From: Gammaproteobacteria bacterium
Lineage (GTDB): Bacteria > Pseudomonadota > Gammaproteobacteria > JADZEE01
Direction of reading: 5' to 3'
DNA: 40,325 nucleotides
NCBI GenBank assembly: GCA_020850735.1
Contig: JADZEE010000075.1
Span: 1-40,325, forward strand
Below, in pieces: positions 7,727-17,089 of this stretch (its first letter is position 1; each line of letters opens with the position of its first letter). The notes beneath the pieces were generated by a model. The model had not been told where the DNA came from, searched no databases, and worked only from the letters and a program-made list of their open reading frames with translations. Made by a program: the position numbers and the translations under genes.

Positions 7727-8371
7727 GTGCTGATCTACGATTGTGAACCCGCCCCCAATCCCCGGCGCGTGCGCCTGTACCTCGCCGAGAAGGGTATCGA
7801 TGTCCCCTACCGGCAGATCGACCTGTTCAAGGGCGAACAGCTCGGTGAGGCGTTTCGCCAGGTGAACCCGATGTGCACGGTGCCGTACCTGGTGCTCGAC
7901 GACGGCACCGGCATCGGCGAGACGATGGCGATCTGTCGTTACTTCGAGGCGCTGCAGCCACAGCCGGCGCTGTTCGGTACGACACCGCTGGAGCAGGCGC
8001 GGGTCGAGATGTGGAGCCGCGTGATGGAGCTGAACGGGCTGTTCGCCGTCGGCGAGGTCTTTCGCAACACCGCGCCCGGATTCAAGGATCGCGGCTGGCC
8101 CGGGCCGGTGAACCTGGCGCAGATCCCGGCGCTGGCCGAGCGCGGACGCGTGCGCGTGGCACAGTTCTATCGCGACCTGGAAGCACGCCTGGAGCAGACG
8201 CCATTTCTGGCCGGCGCGGATTTCTCGGTTGCCGACATCACCGGCTTCACGGCGATCGAATTCGCCGGCTGGGTCCAGCTCGGCATACCGGCGGCCAACG
8301 TCAACACCCAGCGCTGGTTCGACGCAATCGCCGCGCGTGCGCCGGTGCGGGCGCATCCGCTGCGGCTGTAG
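7727..8371 (+). CDS. glutathione S-transferase (second of a tandem pair)
   Basis: GST of 214 residues, clearly more than half identical to the preceding gene product. Both share the PRRVR-x-x-LAEK N-terminus, VPYLVLDDGTGIGE, AICRYFEAL and FSVADIT. At the position of Ser11 in the first copy this one has Asn (PAPNPRRVR), so the pair may differ in glutathione activation. The GTG at 7727 is chosen because AAGGAG precedes it at the right spacing and the encoded start aligns with the paralogue. The frame is open much further upstream, but only across the end of the first GST. It is convergent with the SDR gene at 8401. Confidence 0.88.
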   Translation: MLIYDCEPAPNPRRVRLYLAEKGIDVPYRQIDLFKGEQLGEAFRQVNPMCTVPYLVLDDGTGIGETMAICRYFEALQPQPALFGTTPLEQARVEMWSRVMELNGLFAVGEVFRNTAPGFKDRGWPGPVNLAQIPALAERGRVRVAQFYRDLEARLEQTPFLAGADFSVADITGFTAIEFAGWVQLGIPAANVNTQRWFDAIAARAPVRAHPLRL

Positions 8372-8400
8372 ATCCGCGCGGACGCAGCCGCCCGGCGCGA

Positions 8401-9189
<789 letters not shown>

Positions 9190-9200
9190 GGGTTAAGCGC

Positions 9201-9935
9201 CTACAGCGCCAGCGAGCCGAGGCTCGCGCCGCCGCACACGTACCAGGTCTGGCCGGTGATGAACCCGCTCTCGGCCGCCAGCAGAAACATGGCGACGCGG
9301 GCGATGTCGGCGGGCTCACCGATGCGGCGCACGGGCAGGCTCTGGGCGATCTTCTGTTCGCGGGGATCGCCCTGCGGTACCGCGCCGCGGAACTGTGGCG
9401 TGAGCACCGGCCCGGGTGCGATGGCGTTGACGGTGATGCCGAAGCGGCCGAGCTCCATGGCCCACGTCCGGGTGAGTCCGATCTGGGCCGCCTTGGTGGC
9501 CGCGTAGGAGGTCCGCGTCTCCAGACCGAGGACGGCGCGCGAGGAGATGGTGACGATGCGGCCGAAACCGGCTGCCTTCATGGCCGGCAGGAAGGCCTGG
9601 CCGAGCGTGATCAGCGCGCCCACGTGCAGCCGTGACAGGAGCTCGTAATCCTCGAGCTGCACCTCGCCCAGCAGCGCCGGCCGGATGGCCCCGGCATTGT
9701 GGACCAGCGTCGTCACCGGGTGCGCGGCCGCGATCCGCTGTGCCAGGGCCGCGGTGGCCGTACTGTCGCTGAGATCGATCACATGCGAGTGCAGCCCGGG
9801 GACCGGGTCCGGGCACGGTTCCCGATCGAGGCTGATGACCGTGTAACCCGCCGCGAGCAGATCGCGGCGTATCGCGGCGCCGATACCGGCGCTGCCGCCG
9901 GTCACCAGGGCTATGTTCGTCCCGCTCCCGGTCAT
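9201..9935 (-). CDS. short-chain dehydrogenase/reductase (SDR) 2
   Basis: Second classical SDR, 244 residues, with VTGGSAGIG near the N-terminus, a HNAG variant of NNAG, catalytic Ser in TISSRAV, YAATK as the active-site pair, and FITGQTWYVCGG near the C-terminus. It differs well beyond the motifs from SDR 1, so it is not a recent duplicate. It begins 12 bp after the DUF35 gene and ends 11 bp before SDR 1, so co-transcription is very likely. A 3-oxoacyl reductase or diol dehydrogenase step is plausible. The sequence alone does not decide between them. Confidence 0.88.
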   Translation of the reverse strand: MTGSGTNIALVTGGSAGIGAAIRRDLLAAGYTVISLDREPCPDPVPGLHSHVIDLSDSTATAALAQRIAAAHPVTTLVHNAGAIRPALLGEVQLEDYELLSRLHVGALITLGQAFLPAMKAAGFGRIVTISSRAVLGLETRTSYAATKAAQIGLTRTWAMELGRFGITVNAIAPGPVLTPQFRGAVPQGDPREQKIAQSLPVRRIGEPADIARVAMFLLAAESGFITGQTWYVCGGASLGSLAL

Positions 9936-9947
9936 GTGCCGCGGCGC

Positions 9948-10400
9948 TCAATCCGGCGCCGCGCCGAGCGCGGCCAGCCGCGGATCCGCAGCCGCCGTCG
10001 CGCCCGCGGCGCGGGCCACCAGTACCGCCTGCCCGGAGGCGTCGGTCAGGCTGGCGATGCGCACCCGCGTACCGGTCGCGGCGCAGTCAGCGGCCAGATG
10101 CACGATCAGCCACGGTCCGATGTCCAGCTTCACCTTGCCGATCAGCCACGGCAGGTGCCGCTTGAACCACGGTTCCACGCTCGCATGCAATGCCGACGCG
10201 GCAAGCACGGTGCCGGTGGCGACCGGCTCGGTCCAGGCGAGCGCGGTGCCCAGGCAGTCCCGGCAGACCTCGCGTGGCGGATACTGCCAGGCGCCGCAGG
10301 CGCCGCATTGCTGCAGCACGAGGCGCCCCTGCGCGGCGGCCGCGGTGATCGGCCGCCACAGCTCGGTGCGGCCGGCCGGCGGTCGCGTGCTCGTGCTCAT
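9948..10400 (-). CDS. DUF35 Zn-ribbon / OB-fold protein, partner of the thiolase-fold protein
   Basis: Small cytoplasmic protein of 150 residues. A rubredoxin-like zinc ribbon (CGACGAWQYPPREVCRDCLG, four Cys in two CxxC pairs, about 34-53) is followed by an OB-fold domain (about 60-135). Such proteins bind thiolase-superfamily partners. In steroid side-chain degradation the DUF35 part of ChsH2 is needed for Ltp2 aldolase activity. The ATG at 10400 overlaps the thiolase-like stop by four bases (ATGA), a strong sign of translational coupling. The frame extends upstream only as a shadow inside the thiolase-like gene. A scaffold or acyl-CoA-channelling role is inferred. Confidence 0.85.
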   Translation of the reverse strand: MSTSTRPPAGRTELWRPITAAAAQGRLVLQQCGACGAWQYPPREVCRDCLGTALAWTEPVATGTVLAASALHASVEPWFKRHLPWLIGKVKLDIGPWLIVHLAADCAATGTRVRIASLTDASGQAVLVARAAGATAAADPRLAALGAAPD

Positions 10401-11578
10401 GCTGGATCTCCGCGGGCGAGGATCGCCGCCGCCGTACACAGGCAGTGATCGTACATCACCATGCCGTACCCGCTGACCATGCCGACGCGGGCGCGCGGGA
10501 CCCGGTTGCCGAGATCCGGGCCGATCAGCTGGCGCAGGGCCTCCACTGTGCCGAGAAAACCGCCGGCGAAACCGGCCTGGCCGACCGACAGCTGGCCGCC
10601 GCTGGTGTTGTGGGGCAGGCCGCCGCCATCGAAGGTGAGCGCCGTCTCGCGCACGAAGCGCGGCGCGTCGCCGCTGGCGCAATAGCCCAGATCCTCGAGC
10701 TGCTGCATGACGATCACGGGGTAGTCGTCGTAGGTCTGCAGGAACTGCATGTCCGCGGGGCCGAGCCCGGCGGCGGCGTAGAGTGCGTCCCGGTACAGGG
10801 CCCAGCCGCCGCGCAGCTGCACGGCGTCGTCGAACCAGGCGTTGTGTCGTTCCTCCGCCGCCAGGATCTGCGCGTAGGGCAGGCGCAGGGCGCGTGCCCG
10901 GTCCTCGCTCATCACCAGGAAACCCTCGCCGCCGGCACAGGGCATGACACAATCGAAGCGGTGCAGGGGTTCGGCGATTGGCCGCGCCGCCAGGTACTCC
11001 TCGAGCGTGAGCGGCTCGCGCAGCAACGCATGCGGGTAGTGGCCGGCGTTGTGGCGCTGGGCGATGCAGATGCGACCGAAGTCCTCGCGCGTCGCGCCGG
11101 TCTGCTCCATGTAGGCACGGGTGATCATCGCGAACACGCCGTTCGGACCGGCGCCGCCGTAGGGGTGGACGGCGTCGCGCGAAAAGCGGCTGAAGTTCGC
11201 GACCAGGTCGGCGAACATGCCGGGTCGGCAGGTGTCGCCGGCGATGCAGGCGACGATATCGGCGTCGCCGCACTGGATGGCCCGTGCCGCGTGCTTGAGC
11301 GCCATGACGCCGGAGGCGCCACCGGTCACGAGCTGCTCGACGTAGCGCACGCTCATGCCGAAGTGCTCGGTCATCGACACCGCGGTGTCCGGTGCGAGCG
11401 AGAAGCTCGACACGGCCAGACCGTCGATGTCGCGTTTGTGGATGCCGCTCGCATCGATCAGGCCGCGCAGGGTACGGCCGAGAAAGCGGGCGGCGCCGTG
11501 CGGGCTCGATTTCTCGTACGGCACCGTCATCGGCGCCAGCACGGCGACTCCCTCGTAGCTGCGCGCGCCCGTCACCAT
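10397..11578 (-). CDS. thiolase-fold protein lacking Cys and His, Ltp2-like aldolase candidate
   Basis: Cytoplasmic protein of 393 residues in the SCP2/lipid-transfer thiolase branch. The usual nucleophile segment (AC-A-SG) is here VTGGASGVMALKHA, with Gly in place of Cys. The usual C-terminal GHP is here NTSGGQLSVGQAG, with Gln in place of His. A canonical thiolase cannot work without these residues. The steroid aldolase Ltp2 is a known thiolase-fold protein without the thiolase mechanism that works with a DUF35 partner, and DUF35 is the next gene with a 4-bp overlap. Retro-aldol cleavage of a beta-hydroxyacyl-CoA is therefore the preferred reading. TYDDYPVIVMQQLEDLG supplies Tyr residues that could act as acid/base. 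The gene starts 3 bp after the acyl-CoA ligase stop. Confidence 0.82.
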   Translation of the reverse strand: MVTGARSYEGVAVLAPMTVPYEKSSPHGAARFLGRTLRGLIDASGIHKRDIDGLAVSSFSLAPDTAVSMTEHFGMSVRYVEQLVTGGASGVMALKHAARAIQCGDADIVACIAGDTCRPGMFADLVANFSRFSRDAVHPYGGAGPNGVFAMITRAYMEQTGATREDFGRICIAQRHNAGHYPHALLREPLTLEEYLAARPIAEPLHRFDCVMPCAGGEGFLVMSEDRARALRLPYAQILAAEERHNAWFDDAVQLRGGWALYRDALYAAAGLGPADMQFLQTYDDYPVIVMQQLEDLGYCASGDAPRFVRETALTFDGGGLPHNTSGGQLSVGQAGFAGGFLGTVEALRQLIGPDLGNRVPRARVGMVSGYGMVMYDHCLCTAAAILARGDPA

Positions 11579-11581
11579 CGA

Positions 11582-13216
11582 TCAGCTCCGTGGTCGTTTT
11601 TTCCGGGCGCGCAGGTCGAACGCGCGCCCGCCGTCGATCAGGGACTGCGCGAGCGCCTTCAGCTCGCCGCGCTGGACCTTTTGCGTGACCGTCGTCGGCA
11701 GCTCCGTCACGAAAGCGATCCAGCCCGGGGTCTTGTAGTACGCGAGCTTTTCGAGCACGTGCCCGAAGATGGCGTCCGCCCGCTCGCGCGTGGCGCTCTC
11801 GCCGGGCGGCAGGATGACACAGGCCATCACTTCCTCGCCACGGATCTCGTCGGCCACCGGGGTGACCGCGCAGTTCTTCACCAGCGGCGACTGGAACAGG
11901 GCGCCCTCGATCTCGACCGCGGCGATGTTCTCGCCGCTGCGGCGGATGATGTTCTTCTTGCGGTCGACGAAGTACAGCGAGCCGTCGTCGCCGGCGCGAA
12001 CGATGTCGCCGGTGTGGAACCAGCCACCGGCCCAGGCGGCGGCGGTCGCCTCGGGATCCCGGTAGTAGCCCGAGAAGAATCCACGGCGCGGATCCTCGCC
12101 GCGGGCGCGCACGAGCAGCTCTCCGGGCTCGCCGGCAGGACGGTCCGCGCCGGTGTCGTCGACGATGCGATACGCCAGCGTGTCCGGCGCCTTGCCGAAG
12201 CAGCGCGTCCCCACGTGGCGCGGTTCCCGGTTTGCCATGATGCAGCCGGCGGCACCGGTCTCGGTCATGGCCCAGCCCTCTATGAGCGGAAAGCCGAAGC
12301 GGCTTTCGAACCGTTCATGGTGTTTGGGATCGACACCGGCGCCGAAACCGAAGCGCAGCTGTGCGCTGAAATCATCGGCGGGCGACCGGGGCTGGCTCAG
12401 GAGCATGGCCGGCATCACGCCGAGGTAGTGCAGGCAGGTCGCCGCCGACTCGCGCACGGTCTGCCACCAGCTCGAGGGGTGGAAGCGATCGAGCTGGACG
12501 ATGCACCCGCCGGTCGCGATCATGCCCGTCGTCGAGGTCGCGAGCGCGTTCATGTGCACCAGCGGCAGCGGCGTGACGAGGCGTTCGGCGCCCGCGCGCA
12601 GCTCACAGTAACCGCCGAGGCGCGCGTACCAGTGTCCCATGGCGACGAAATAGAAGTTCGACAGCATGCAGCCCTTGGGGCGGCCGGTCGTACCCGAGGT
12701 GTAGAGCATCGCCGCCTCGCTGGCGGGCCCCGGTGCACCGGCGGCGGGTGTCGTGCGGGCGGGGGCGAGATCCCCGAGCGCCGGATCGGCGATGGCGGGC
12801 GCCGTCCCGGCGCCGGCCAGGGCCTGTTGGACGCGCTCACGATATTCCGCCAGGGCCACGACGAGGCAGGCGTCGCTGTGGCGGATGACGTAAGCCATTT
12901 CCGCCGGCACAAAACCGGCGTTGACCGGCACGATGCTGGCGCCGAGCGAGTTCAGGGCGAGGAAGTGGAGAAACATCTCGGCCCGGTTGTCGAGCATGAT
13001 CGCCACCCGTTGGCCGAGGCCGTAGCCCGCCGCCCGGTAACGGGCGCGCAGGATCTCGATCGCGATCATGGCCTGCTCGTAGGTGTAGTCGATCGCGACC
13101 CCGGCGTACGCACGCGTCGCCCGTGCCGGGATGTGCAGGAACGGGCGCGCGCCGTAACGCCCGACCGTCTGGGCAAAGATCGTGAAGACGGTGGCCGGGG
13201 GCGTGCTGGTGTCCAT
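11582..13216 (-). CDS. AMP-dependent acyl-CoA synthetase/ligase
   Basis: Cytoplasmic ANL-superfamily ligase of 544 residues that activates a carboxylic acid through an acyl-AMP to a CoA thioester. Visible motifs are the P-loop-like LYTSGTTGRPKG, the GWAMTETGAAG aromatic/adenine motif, GWFHTGDIVR with the ribose-binding Asp, and the hinge VDRKKNIIRRSGENIA. The catalytic Lys region near the C-terminus is TQKVQRGELK. The ATG at 13216 begins a normal family N-terminus, and the open frame upstream to 13306 is not supported. It resembles CaiC-type and steroid or aryl acid ligases. It supplies the CoA ester for the thiolase-like/DUF35 pair just downstream. Confidence 0.88.
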   Translation of the reverse strand: MDTSTPPATVFTIFAQTVGRYGARPFLHIPARATRAYAGVAIDYTYEQAMIAIEILRARYRAAGYGLGQRVAIMLDNRAEMFLHFLALNSLGASIVPVNAGFVPAEMAYVIRHSDACLVVALAEYRERVQQALAGAGTAPAIADPALGDLAPARTTPAAGAPGPASEAAMLYTSGTTGRPKGCMLSNFYFVAMGHWYARLGGYCELRAGAERLVTPLPLVHMNALATSTTGMIATGGCIVQLDRFHPSSWWQTVRESAATCLHYLGVMPAMLLSQPRSPADDFSAQLRFGFGAGVDPKHHERFESRFGFPLIEGWAMTETGAAGCIMANREPRHVGTRCFGKAPDTLAYRIVDDTGADRPAGEPGELLVRARGEDPRRGFFSGYYRDPEATAAAWAGGWFHTGDIVRAGDDGSLYFVDRKKNIIRRSGENIAAVEIEGALFQSPLVKNCAVTPVADEIRGEEVMACVILPPGESATRERADAIFGHVLEKLAYYKTPGWIAFVTELPTTVTQKVQRGELKALAQSLIDGGRAFDLRARKKRPRS

Positions 13217-13398
13217 GGCTGCGCAATGCTTACCGGACGCGCAAACCCCGAGCCGCCGCCCGGAGCAGGCGCCGCGCAGCACGCCGGCCGCGACGGCGGC
13301 CTGCATGGACGACGAGCCGGGGGCACGTAGCGGGCAGGGCGGTATCCTCTGACAGTGTCGCGGCCGTCGGCGGCCTGATTACCCGGCGGTGAACACGG

Positions 13399-13911
13399 TT
13401 ACAGGTAGACGAGTATGTTTTCCAGCGCGGCGTCGCAATTGACGATCTCGACCTTCTTCAAGGCCATCCTGAAGCTGTCACCGTGCGGGACCAGGCGATG
13501 CGTGCAGCAGCCGCCGTACACGTCCTGCTTGTCGCGCCGGTACTGCAGGACGATGAACCTGGAGGTCACGACGCATTCCCCGCTTTTCGCATCGACGCCG
13601 TCGAGCATCACGTTGGAGACCATGTGCATCGTGCGCGGCGCGGGCACGAGGGAAAACGCATTCGGATGGGCGTAGCGCTTCAGGCGCACCTTGCGCAGCA
13701 GCGAACGCTCGTAGACGAGCGAGACGTGATTCAGCGGGTCGGGCTGGTTCTCCGAGGCCGGCATCCAGTATTCGCCTTCGGGGATCCACAGCGCTTCCCA
13801 TTCGTCCCAGCGGCGCTCATCCAGCAGCCGCGCCTCGTGGTACAGGAAGCGTTCGATCACGCGCAGATCGGGCACCGGTCCCGCCGGCGCAGCTGCATTG
13901 CCGGTGCTCAT
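13399..13911 (-). CDS. aromatic-ring-hydroxylating dioxygenase, beta subunit
   Basis: Small subunit of 170 residues with the NTF2-like fold of ring-hydroxylating dioxygenase beta chains. The family pattern is clear: ERFLYHEARLLDERRWDEWEALW, then PEGEYWMPASENQ, a VSLVYERSLLRKVRLKR segment, and a C-terminal RMALKKVEIVNCDAALENI. It has no cofactor of its own and holds the alpha subunits in an alpha3beta3 hexamer. Its ATG overlaps the alpha-subunit stop by four bases. A gap of 182 bp with no T-rich terminator separates it from the acyl-CoA ligase, so transcription may continue. Confidence 0.9.
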   Translation of the reverse strand: MSTGNAAAPAGPVPDLRVIERFLYHEARLLDERRWDEWEALWIPEGEYWMPASENQPDPLNHVSLVYERSLLRKVRLKRYAHPNAFSLVPAPRTMHMVSNVMLDGVDAKSGECVVTSRFIVLQYRRDKQDVYGGCCTHRLVPHGDSFRMALKKVEIVNCDAALENILVYL

Positions 13912-15230
13912 GGCGCGGCGGCGCCGGTCATGTAGTGCATCCAGGCCCGGTACTGGTTGCGGAAGGACAGATCGCTGGTGCCGATGGCGCGCAGATCACC
14001 GTCATCGGTCGTGGATTCCCGGCCCAGGTAGCGGTGCATGCTCACCCAGTCGTTGCCATCGGTCTGCAGGCCGAGCTGCAGGCGGTGATAGGCCTCGTAG
14101 TCGTCGGGTCCGACCAGATTCGCGGAGGAGTTGATGAGATTGCAGTAGGTGATCGAGCGGCGCGTGATCTCCTCCGGCGCGCCCTTGAGGCGCAACACCC
14201 AGGACTCGATCACCGTGCGATCGACCGCGAGCGGACGCACCACCCGTATGGCCTGAATGGCGCACTTGAGCGTAAAACTGGGGTAAACGACGGTGTTGTG
14301 GCGCACGGTGGCGAGGATTTCCCGCGCCCGCGTTTCGCCGTACGCGTCGATGAGCCCCTGCTCATAGGGTCCTACCGAGGAGTAGCTCGACTCCATGCCG
14401 AGCGTGCCGCCCATGTAGCTGTGTCCGTACGCGCAGGCCGTCACACCCATCTGGTCGAAGAACTTGTAGTCGCTGGTGAACGGCCCGAGCATCTGCACCT
14501 CGAAAGGCAGGTCCTCCGGGGCGACGTCCTTGAACGCCTGTCTGGCGATCTGGCGGGCGGTGCCGCTGGAGGAAGCGTGCGCCACCATCGGGTGCATCGC
14601 ATCGTTCAGGTTTTCCACGAACATCTTCCAGTTGCAGTCGTGCAGATAGCGCAGCGGACCGCTCGCGATCTCCACCTCGCCCTCGGGCGAACGGTCGCAC
14701 AGGTTGTCGATGGACGCTTTCGCGCCGCCGAGCCAGGTCCGCAGGTCGGGACCGTCGGCGGCGAGGCTCGCGAACACGAAGCCGCGGTAACACTCGGTGC
14801 GCGGCACCCGTTGCACGTTGGCGAGCGGGTTGCCCTTGCACAGGCCGGTGCCCTCGTAGCCCTCGTCGCGCGGGATCGTGAGCACCGTGCCGTCGGTGTC
14901 GAACACCCAGCCGTGGTAGCAGCAGCGGAAGGCCTTGACGTGACCACGGCTGTCGCCGACGAGTTGGGCGCCCTTGTGCGCGCAGCGGTTGAACAGGACG
15001 TGGACATTGCCGTCGCGGTGCCGGCTCATGATCACCGACTGGGGGCCGATCGCACTCGCGTAATAGTCCCCCGGTGCGGGAACCTGGCTGTCGTGGCCGA
15101 CGTAGATCCACGCCTGACCCCAGAGTCGTTCCATCTCCAGCGCGAAGAGCGTCGGATCGGTGTACACGCTGCGGTGTACGCGGTCCGGTTCGACCAGGGC
15201 GGTGATGTAACGGTCGTCGTAGCTCGACAT
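13908..15230 (-). CDS. aromatic-ring-hydroxylating dioxygenase, alpha subunit (Rieske)
   Basis: Catalytic large subunit of a Rieske non-heme iron oxygenase, 440 residues. The Rieske [2Fe-2S] site is CAHKGAQL with CCYHGW (C-x-H, 17 residues, C-x2-H; about residues 79-101). The mononuclear iron site is in ENLNDAMHPMVAH (two His). The bridging Asp and third ligand of the usual pattern are plausible nearby. It adds O2 to an aromatic ring, giving a cis-dihydrodiol, or demethylates it. No ferredoxin or reductase gene lies in the window, so electrons must come from elsewhere. The ATG at 15230 is preferred because MSSYDD starts the conserved N-terminus. A TTG at 15281 would add a non-homologous leader. 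Confidence 0.9.
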   Translation of the reverse strand: MSSYDDRYITALVEPDRVHRSVYTDPTLFALEMERLWGQAWIYVGHDSQVPAPGDYYASAIGPQSVIMSRHRDGNVHVLFNRCAHKGAQLVGDSRGHVKAFRCCYHGWVFDTDGTVLTIPRDEGYEGTGLCKGNPLANVQRVPRTECYRGFVFASLAADGPDLRTWLGGAKASIDNLCDRSPEGEVEIASGPLRYLHDCNWKMFVENLNDAMHPMVAHASSSGTARQIARQAFKDVAPEDLPFEVQMLGPFTSDYKFFDQMGVTACAYGHSYMGGTLGMESSYSSVGPYEQGLIDAYGETRAREILATVRHNTVVYPSFTLKCAIQAIRVVRPLAVDRTVIESWVLRLKGAPEEITRRSITYCNLINSSANLVGPDDYEAYHRLQLGLQTDGNDWVSMHRYLGRESTTDDGDLRAIGTSDLSFRNQYRAWMHYMTGAAAP

Positions 15231-15443
15231 CGGCGATGCCCCCGTGTCGTGGATGACAGCTCGTGACAGGATGATTTTCAACGAGATTCGGAGCGGGAAG
15301 GGTAGGAGATGTGAATGGCATCTTCAAGTGATGTCGCCGCCAGCGTCCCGTATACTCGCCACTTCGTTCGCTCGTGCTCGCCGCGCGGGAGACCGCGGCG
15401 ACCGCGCCGCCCGAACGGGCGCGAACGGCGGCCCTGGAAGACG

Positions 15444-15830
15444 ATGAGGATCGAGACCGTGGCGAAGTCCGACGAGATCAAAGCGGTACGGGGCGTGGTG
15501 CAGGCGTACGTCGAGGCGGCACGCACCGGTGACGCCGGAACCCTCGAAAATCTGTTCCATCCGCAAGCGCTGATGACCGGTCACATCCGGGACCGGCTCC
15601 TGCTCGGCACGCCCGCGCCGTTTTTCGCCGCCGTACGGGCGGCACCGGCACCGGCCGCGAGCGGCGAGGCCTATCGCGCCGAAATCGTGAACGTGGAGGT
15701 GGCCGGATCGGTGGCCAGCGTGACGCTCAAGGAACGGCACTACCTCGGCACGAATTTCACCGACTTTTTCCACCTGCTCAGGCTCGACGGCGAATGGCGG
15801 ATCGTCAGCAAGACGTTTGATCCGTCCTGA
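15444..15830 (+). CDS. NTF2-like (lumazine-binding / SnoaL-type) protein
   Basis: Small 128-residue cytoplasmic protein of the NTF2-like superfamily. AVRGVVQAYVEAARTGDAGTLENLFHPQA is the helical first half and the C-terminal HLLRLDGEWRIVSKTFDP closes the cone-shaped sheet. Family members include isomerases, dehydratases and binding proteins. The substrate here is unknown. The ATG at 15444 has GGAAG about 8 bp upstream. A TATACT -10-like box at 15351 could drive it. It is divergent from the Rieske operon and may share a control region (15231-15443) with it. Confidence 0.8.
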   Translation: MRIETVAKSDEIKAVRGVVQAYVEAARTGDAGTLENLFHPQALMTGHIRDRLLLGTPAPFFAAVRAAPAPAASGEAYRAEIVNVEVAGSVASVTLKERHYLGTNFTDFFHLLRLDGEWRIVSKTFDPS

Positions 15831-15962
15831 AGCCGCCGCCCGCATCGCAACCGCAAGGTCGCGCCGGACCCGCGATCGGCCGCGCGCTAAGACGGCGGCG
15901 GCGCGCCGGTGAACGTAGTTGCAACCTGTGGGGCAATGCGCCCGCGGCGGCGCGGATCGTCC

Positions 15963-16682
15963 TTATTCGGCGAACGGCGCGGCGGCGATCTTGCGGCTGA
16001 AACCCAGGCCGACGTGGCCGGCGATGTGACAGCGCGGTTTGCGTGTCGCCTGCGCTTCGATCATGCGGCTGAATTCGCGCTTGAAATCGAGCCGCGGGTA
16101 ACGGGCGACGACCGCGTCGCACGTCTCCCGAGCCACGTCCTCGGCGCGATAACCGATGACGTCGACGCCCGCGCCGAAATGCACCAGCGCGATTTCGGGC
16201 GCGAGCGCATCGGCGACGCCGACCGCGGCGTGCAGCGCGATCGCCTCGTGCACGAGGTCGGCGCGCTCGCGTGGATAGTCGCGCCCGCACAAAAAGGCGT
16301 GTGCGGCACGTGCGCCCTCGAGCTCGAAGGAATCCTCGCCGTCGTAGGCGTCGACCAGACCGAGATCGTGCATGATGGCGGCGAGGAAGAACACTTCGAG
16401 ATCCGGCTTGAGCCGCAGCTGGCGCGCCACCGCCACGCCGAAACACCAGGTGCGCAGACTGTGGTTCACGAGCAGCGGCGGCGAACATTGCTCCACCAGC
16501 GCCAGGGCCTCGCCGGCCATTTTCGTGTCCGGGATGCGCAACTCGTCCAGGGGCAGCGGCACGGGACGGTGCAGCCCGAAGGCGCGGGCGATACGCCGCG
16601 CGAGTCCACCGGCCTCGATCCGGGCGAAACGCAGCACCAGCGGGAACACGGGGGTACGCGGCAAAGAGGTCGTGAGCGGCAT
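15963..16682 (-). CDS. HD-domain metal-dependent hydrolase (cyanamide hydratase-like)
   Basis: Soluble 239-residue HD-superfamily protein. The metal ligands appear in order: His in LVNHSLRTW, the HD pair in AIMHDLGLVDAYDG, additional His in LVHEAIALH, and the distal Asp in HFGAGVDVIGY. This arrangement and length resemble the cyanamide hydratase / DDI2-type branch rather than nucleotide phosphohydrolases. The natural substrate is not predictable. The ATG at 16682 is preceded by AGGAG. It converges with the NTF2-like gene across 132 bp in which no T-rich terminator was found. Confidence 0.8.
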   Translation of the reverse strand: MPLTTSLPRTPVFPLVLRFARIEAGGLARRIARAFGLHRPVPLPLDELRIPDTKMAGEALALVEQCSPPLLVNHSLRTWCFGVAVARQLRLKPDLEVFFLAAIMHDLGLVDAYDGEDSFELEGARAAHAFLCGRDYPRERADLVHEAIALHAAVGVADALAPEIALVHFGAGVDVIGYRAEDVARETCDAVVARYPRLDFKREFSRMIEAQATRKPRCHIAGHVGLGFSRKIAAAPFAE

Positions 16683-17089
16683 CGGCGGTCTCCTGTGCCC
16701 CGGTGGCCGGGCGCGGCGCGATGGACGAACGCGCGGTGAGGCGCGCCGGCGGGAGCGGTGTCAGCATGCCGCGACCGCGTCTTGGCGGCAATGCCAATGA
16801 TCCCTGCTATTGTGCCGAATCCGTGCTCAGCGAACCGTTTCGAAGCGGGCGCGATGGCCGGACGGGGTGACACCGCACGCAGCTGTGAAAACGCCGTGCA
16901 TCGTTGCGGCACGGGCGAGGTCGGGCGCCACGACGCCCACAAACAGGACCACGAGCACGCGGCACAGCCGCTCCGGTGTTCGCGCGCGCCGGTGTACGCG
17001 TGTGGTCATTGCACTGTTGCGGCTCCAACGATCCTCGTCGCCACGCTGCGAATTCGCAGGCGGATGGCTATGCTAGAGTGTCTCCCGCC
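16683..17089. other. intergenic region without a confident gene
   Basis: This stretch of 407 bp separates the minus-strand HD gene from the nitronate monooxygenase remnant. A minus-strand frame at 16827-17009 would encode 60 residues with a hydrophobic stretch (VLVVLFVGVVAPDLARAA) resembling a signal peptide. However it lacks a clear ribosome-binding site and recognisable homology, so it is not called. The right end holds a palindrome and a -10-like box described separately. Confidence 0.4.
17046..17074 (+). promoter_or_regulatory. promoter with a 14-bp perfect palindrome
   Basis: CTGCGAATTCGCAG (17046-17059) is a perfect palindrome. Ten bases further on comes TATGCT (17069-17074), a good -10 box, 16 bp before the ATG at 17090. 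The palindrome occupies the -35 position, where a -35 hexamer is only weakly matched (CTGCGA). Binding of a dimeric regulator there is likely, as a repressor or an activator substituting for the -35. The short leader has no strong Shine-Dalgarno sequence. Confidence 0.45.

Noticed and set aside
10445..13330. Long plus-strand frame of 961 codons
   Set aside because: It is fully antisense to the thiolase-like and acyl-CoA ligase genes, with no recognisable domain and skewed composition.
16827..17009. 60-codon minus-strand frame with a signal-peptide-like stretch
   Set aside because: No ribosome-binding site, no homology I recognise, and an Arg-rich N-terminus. Left uncalled, though a small exported peptide cannot be excluded.
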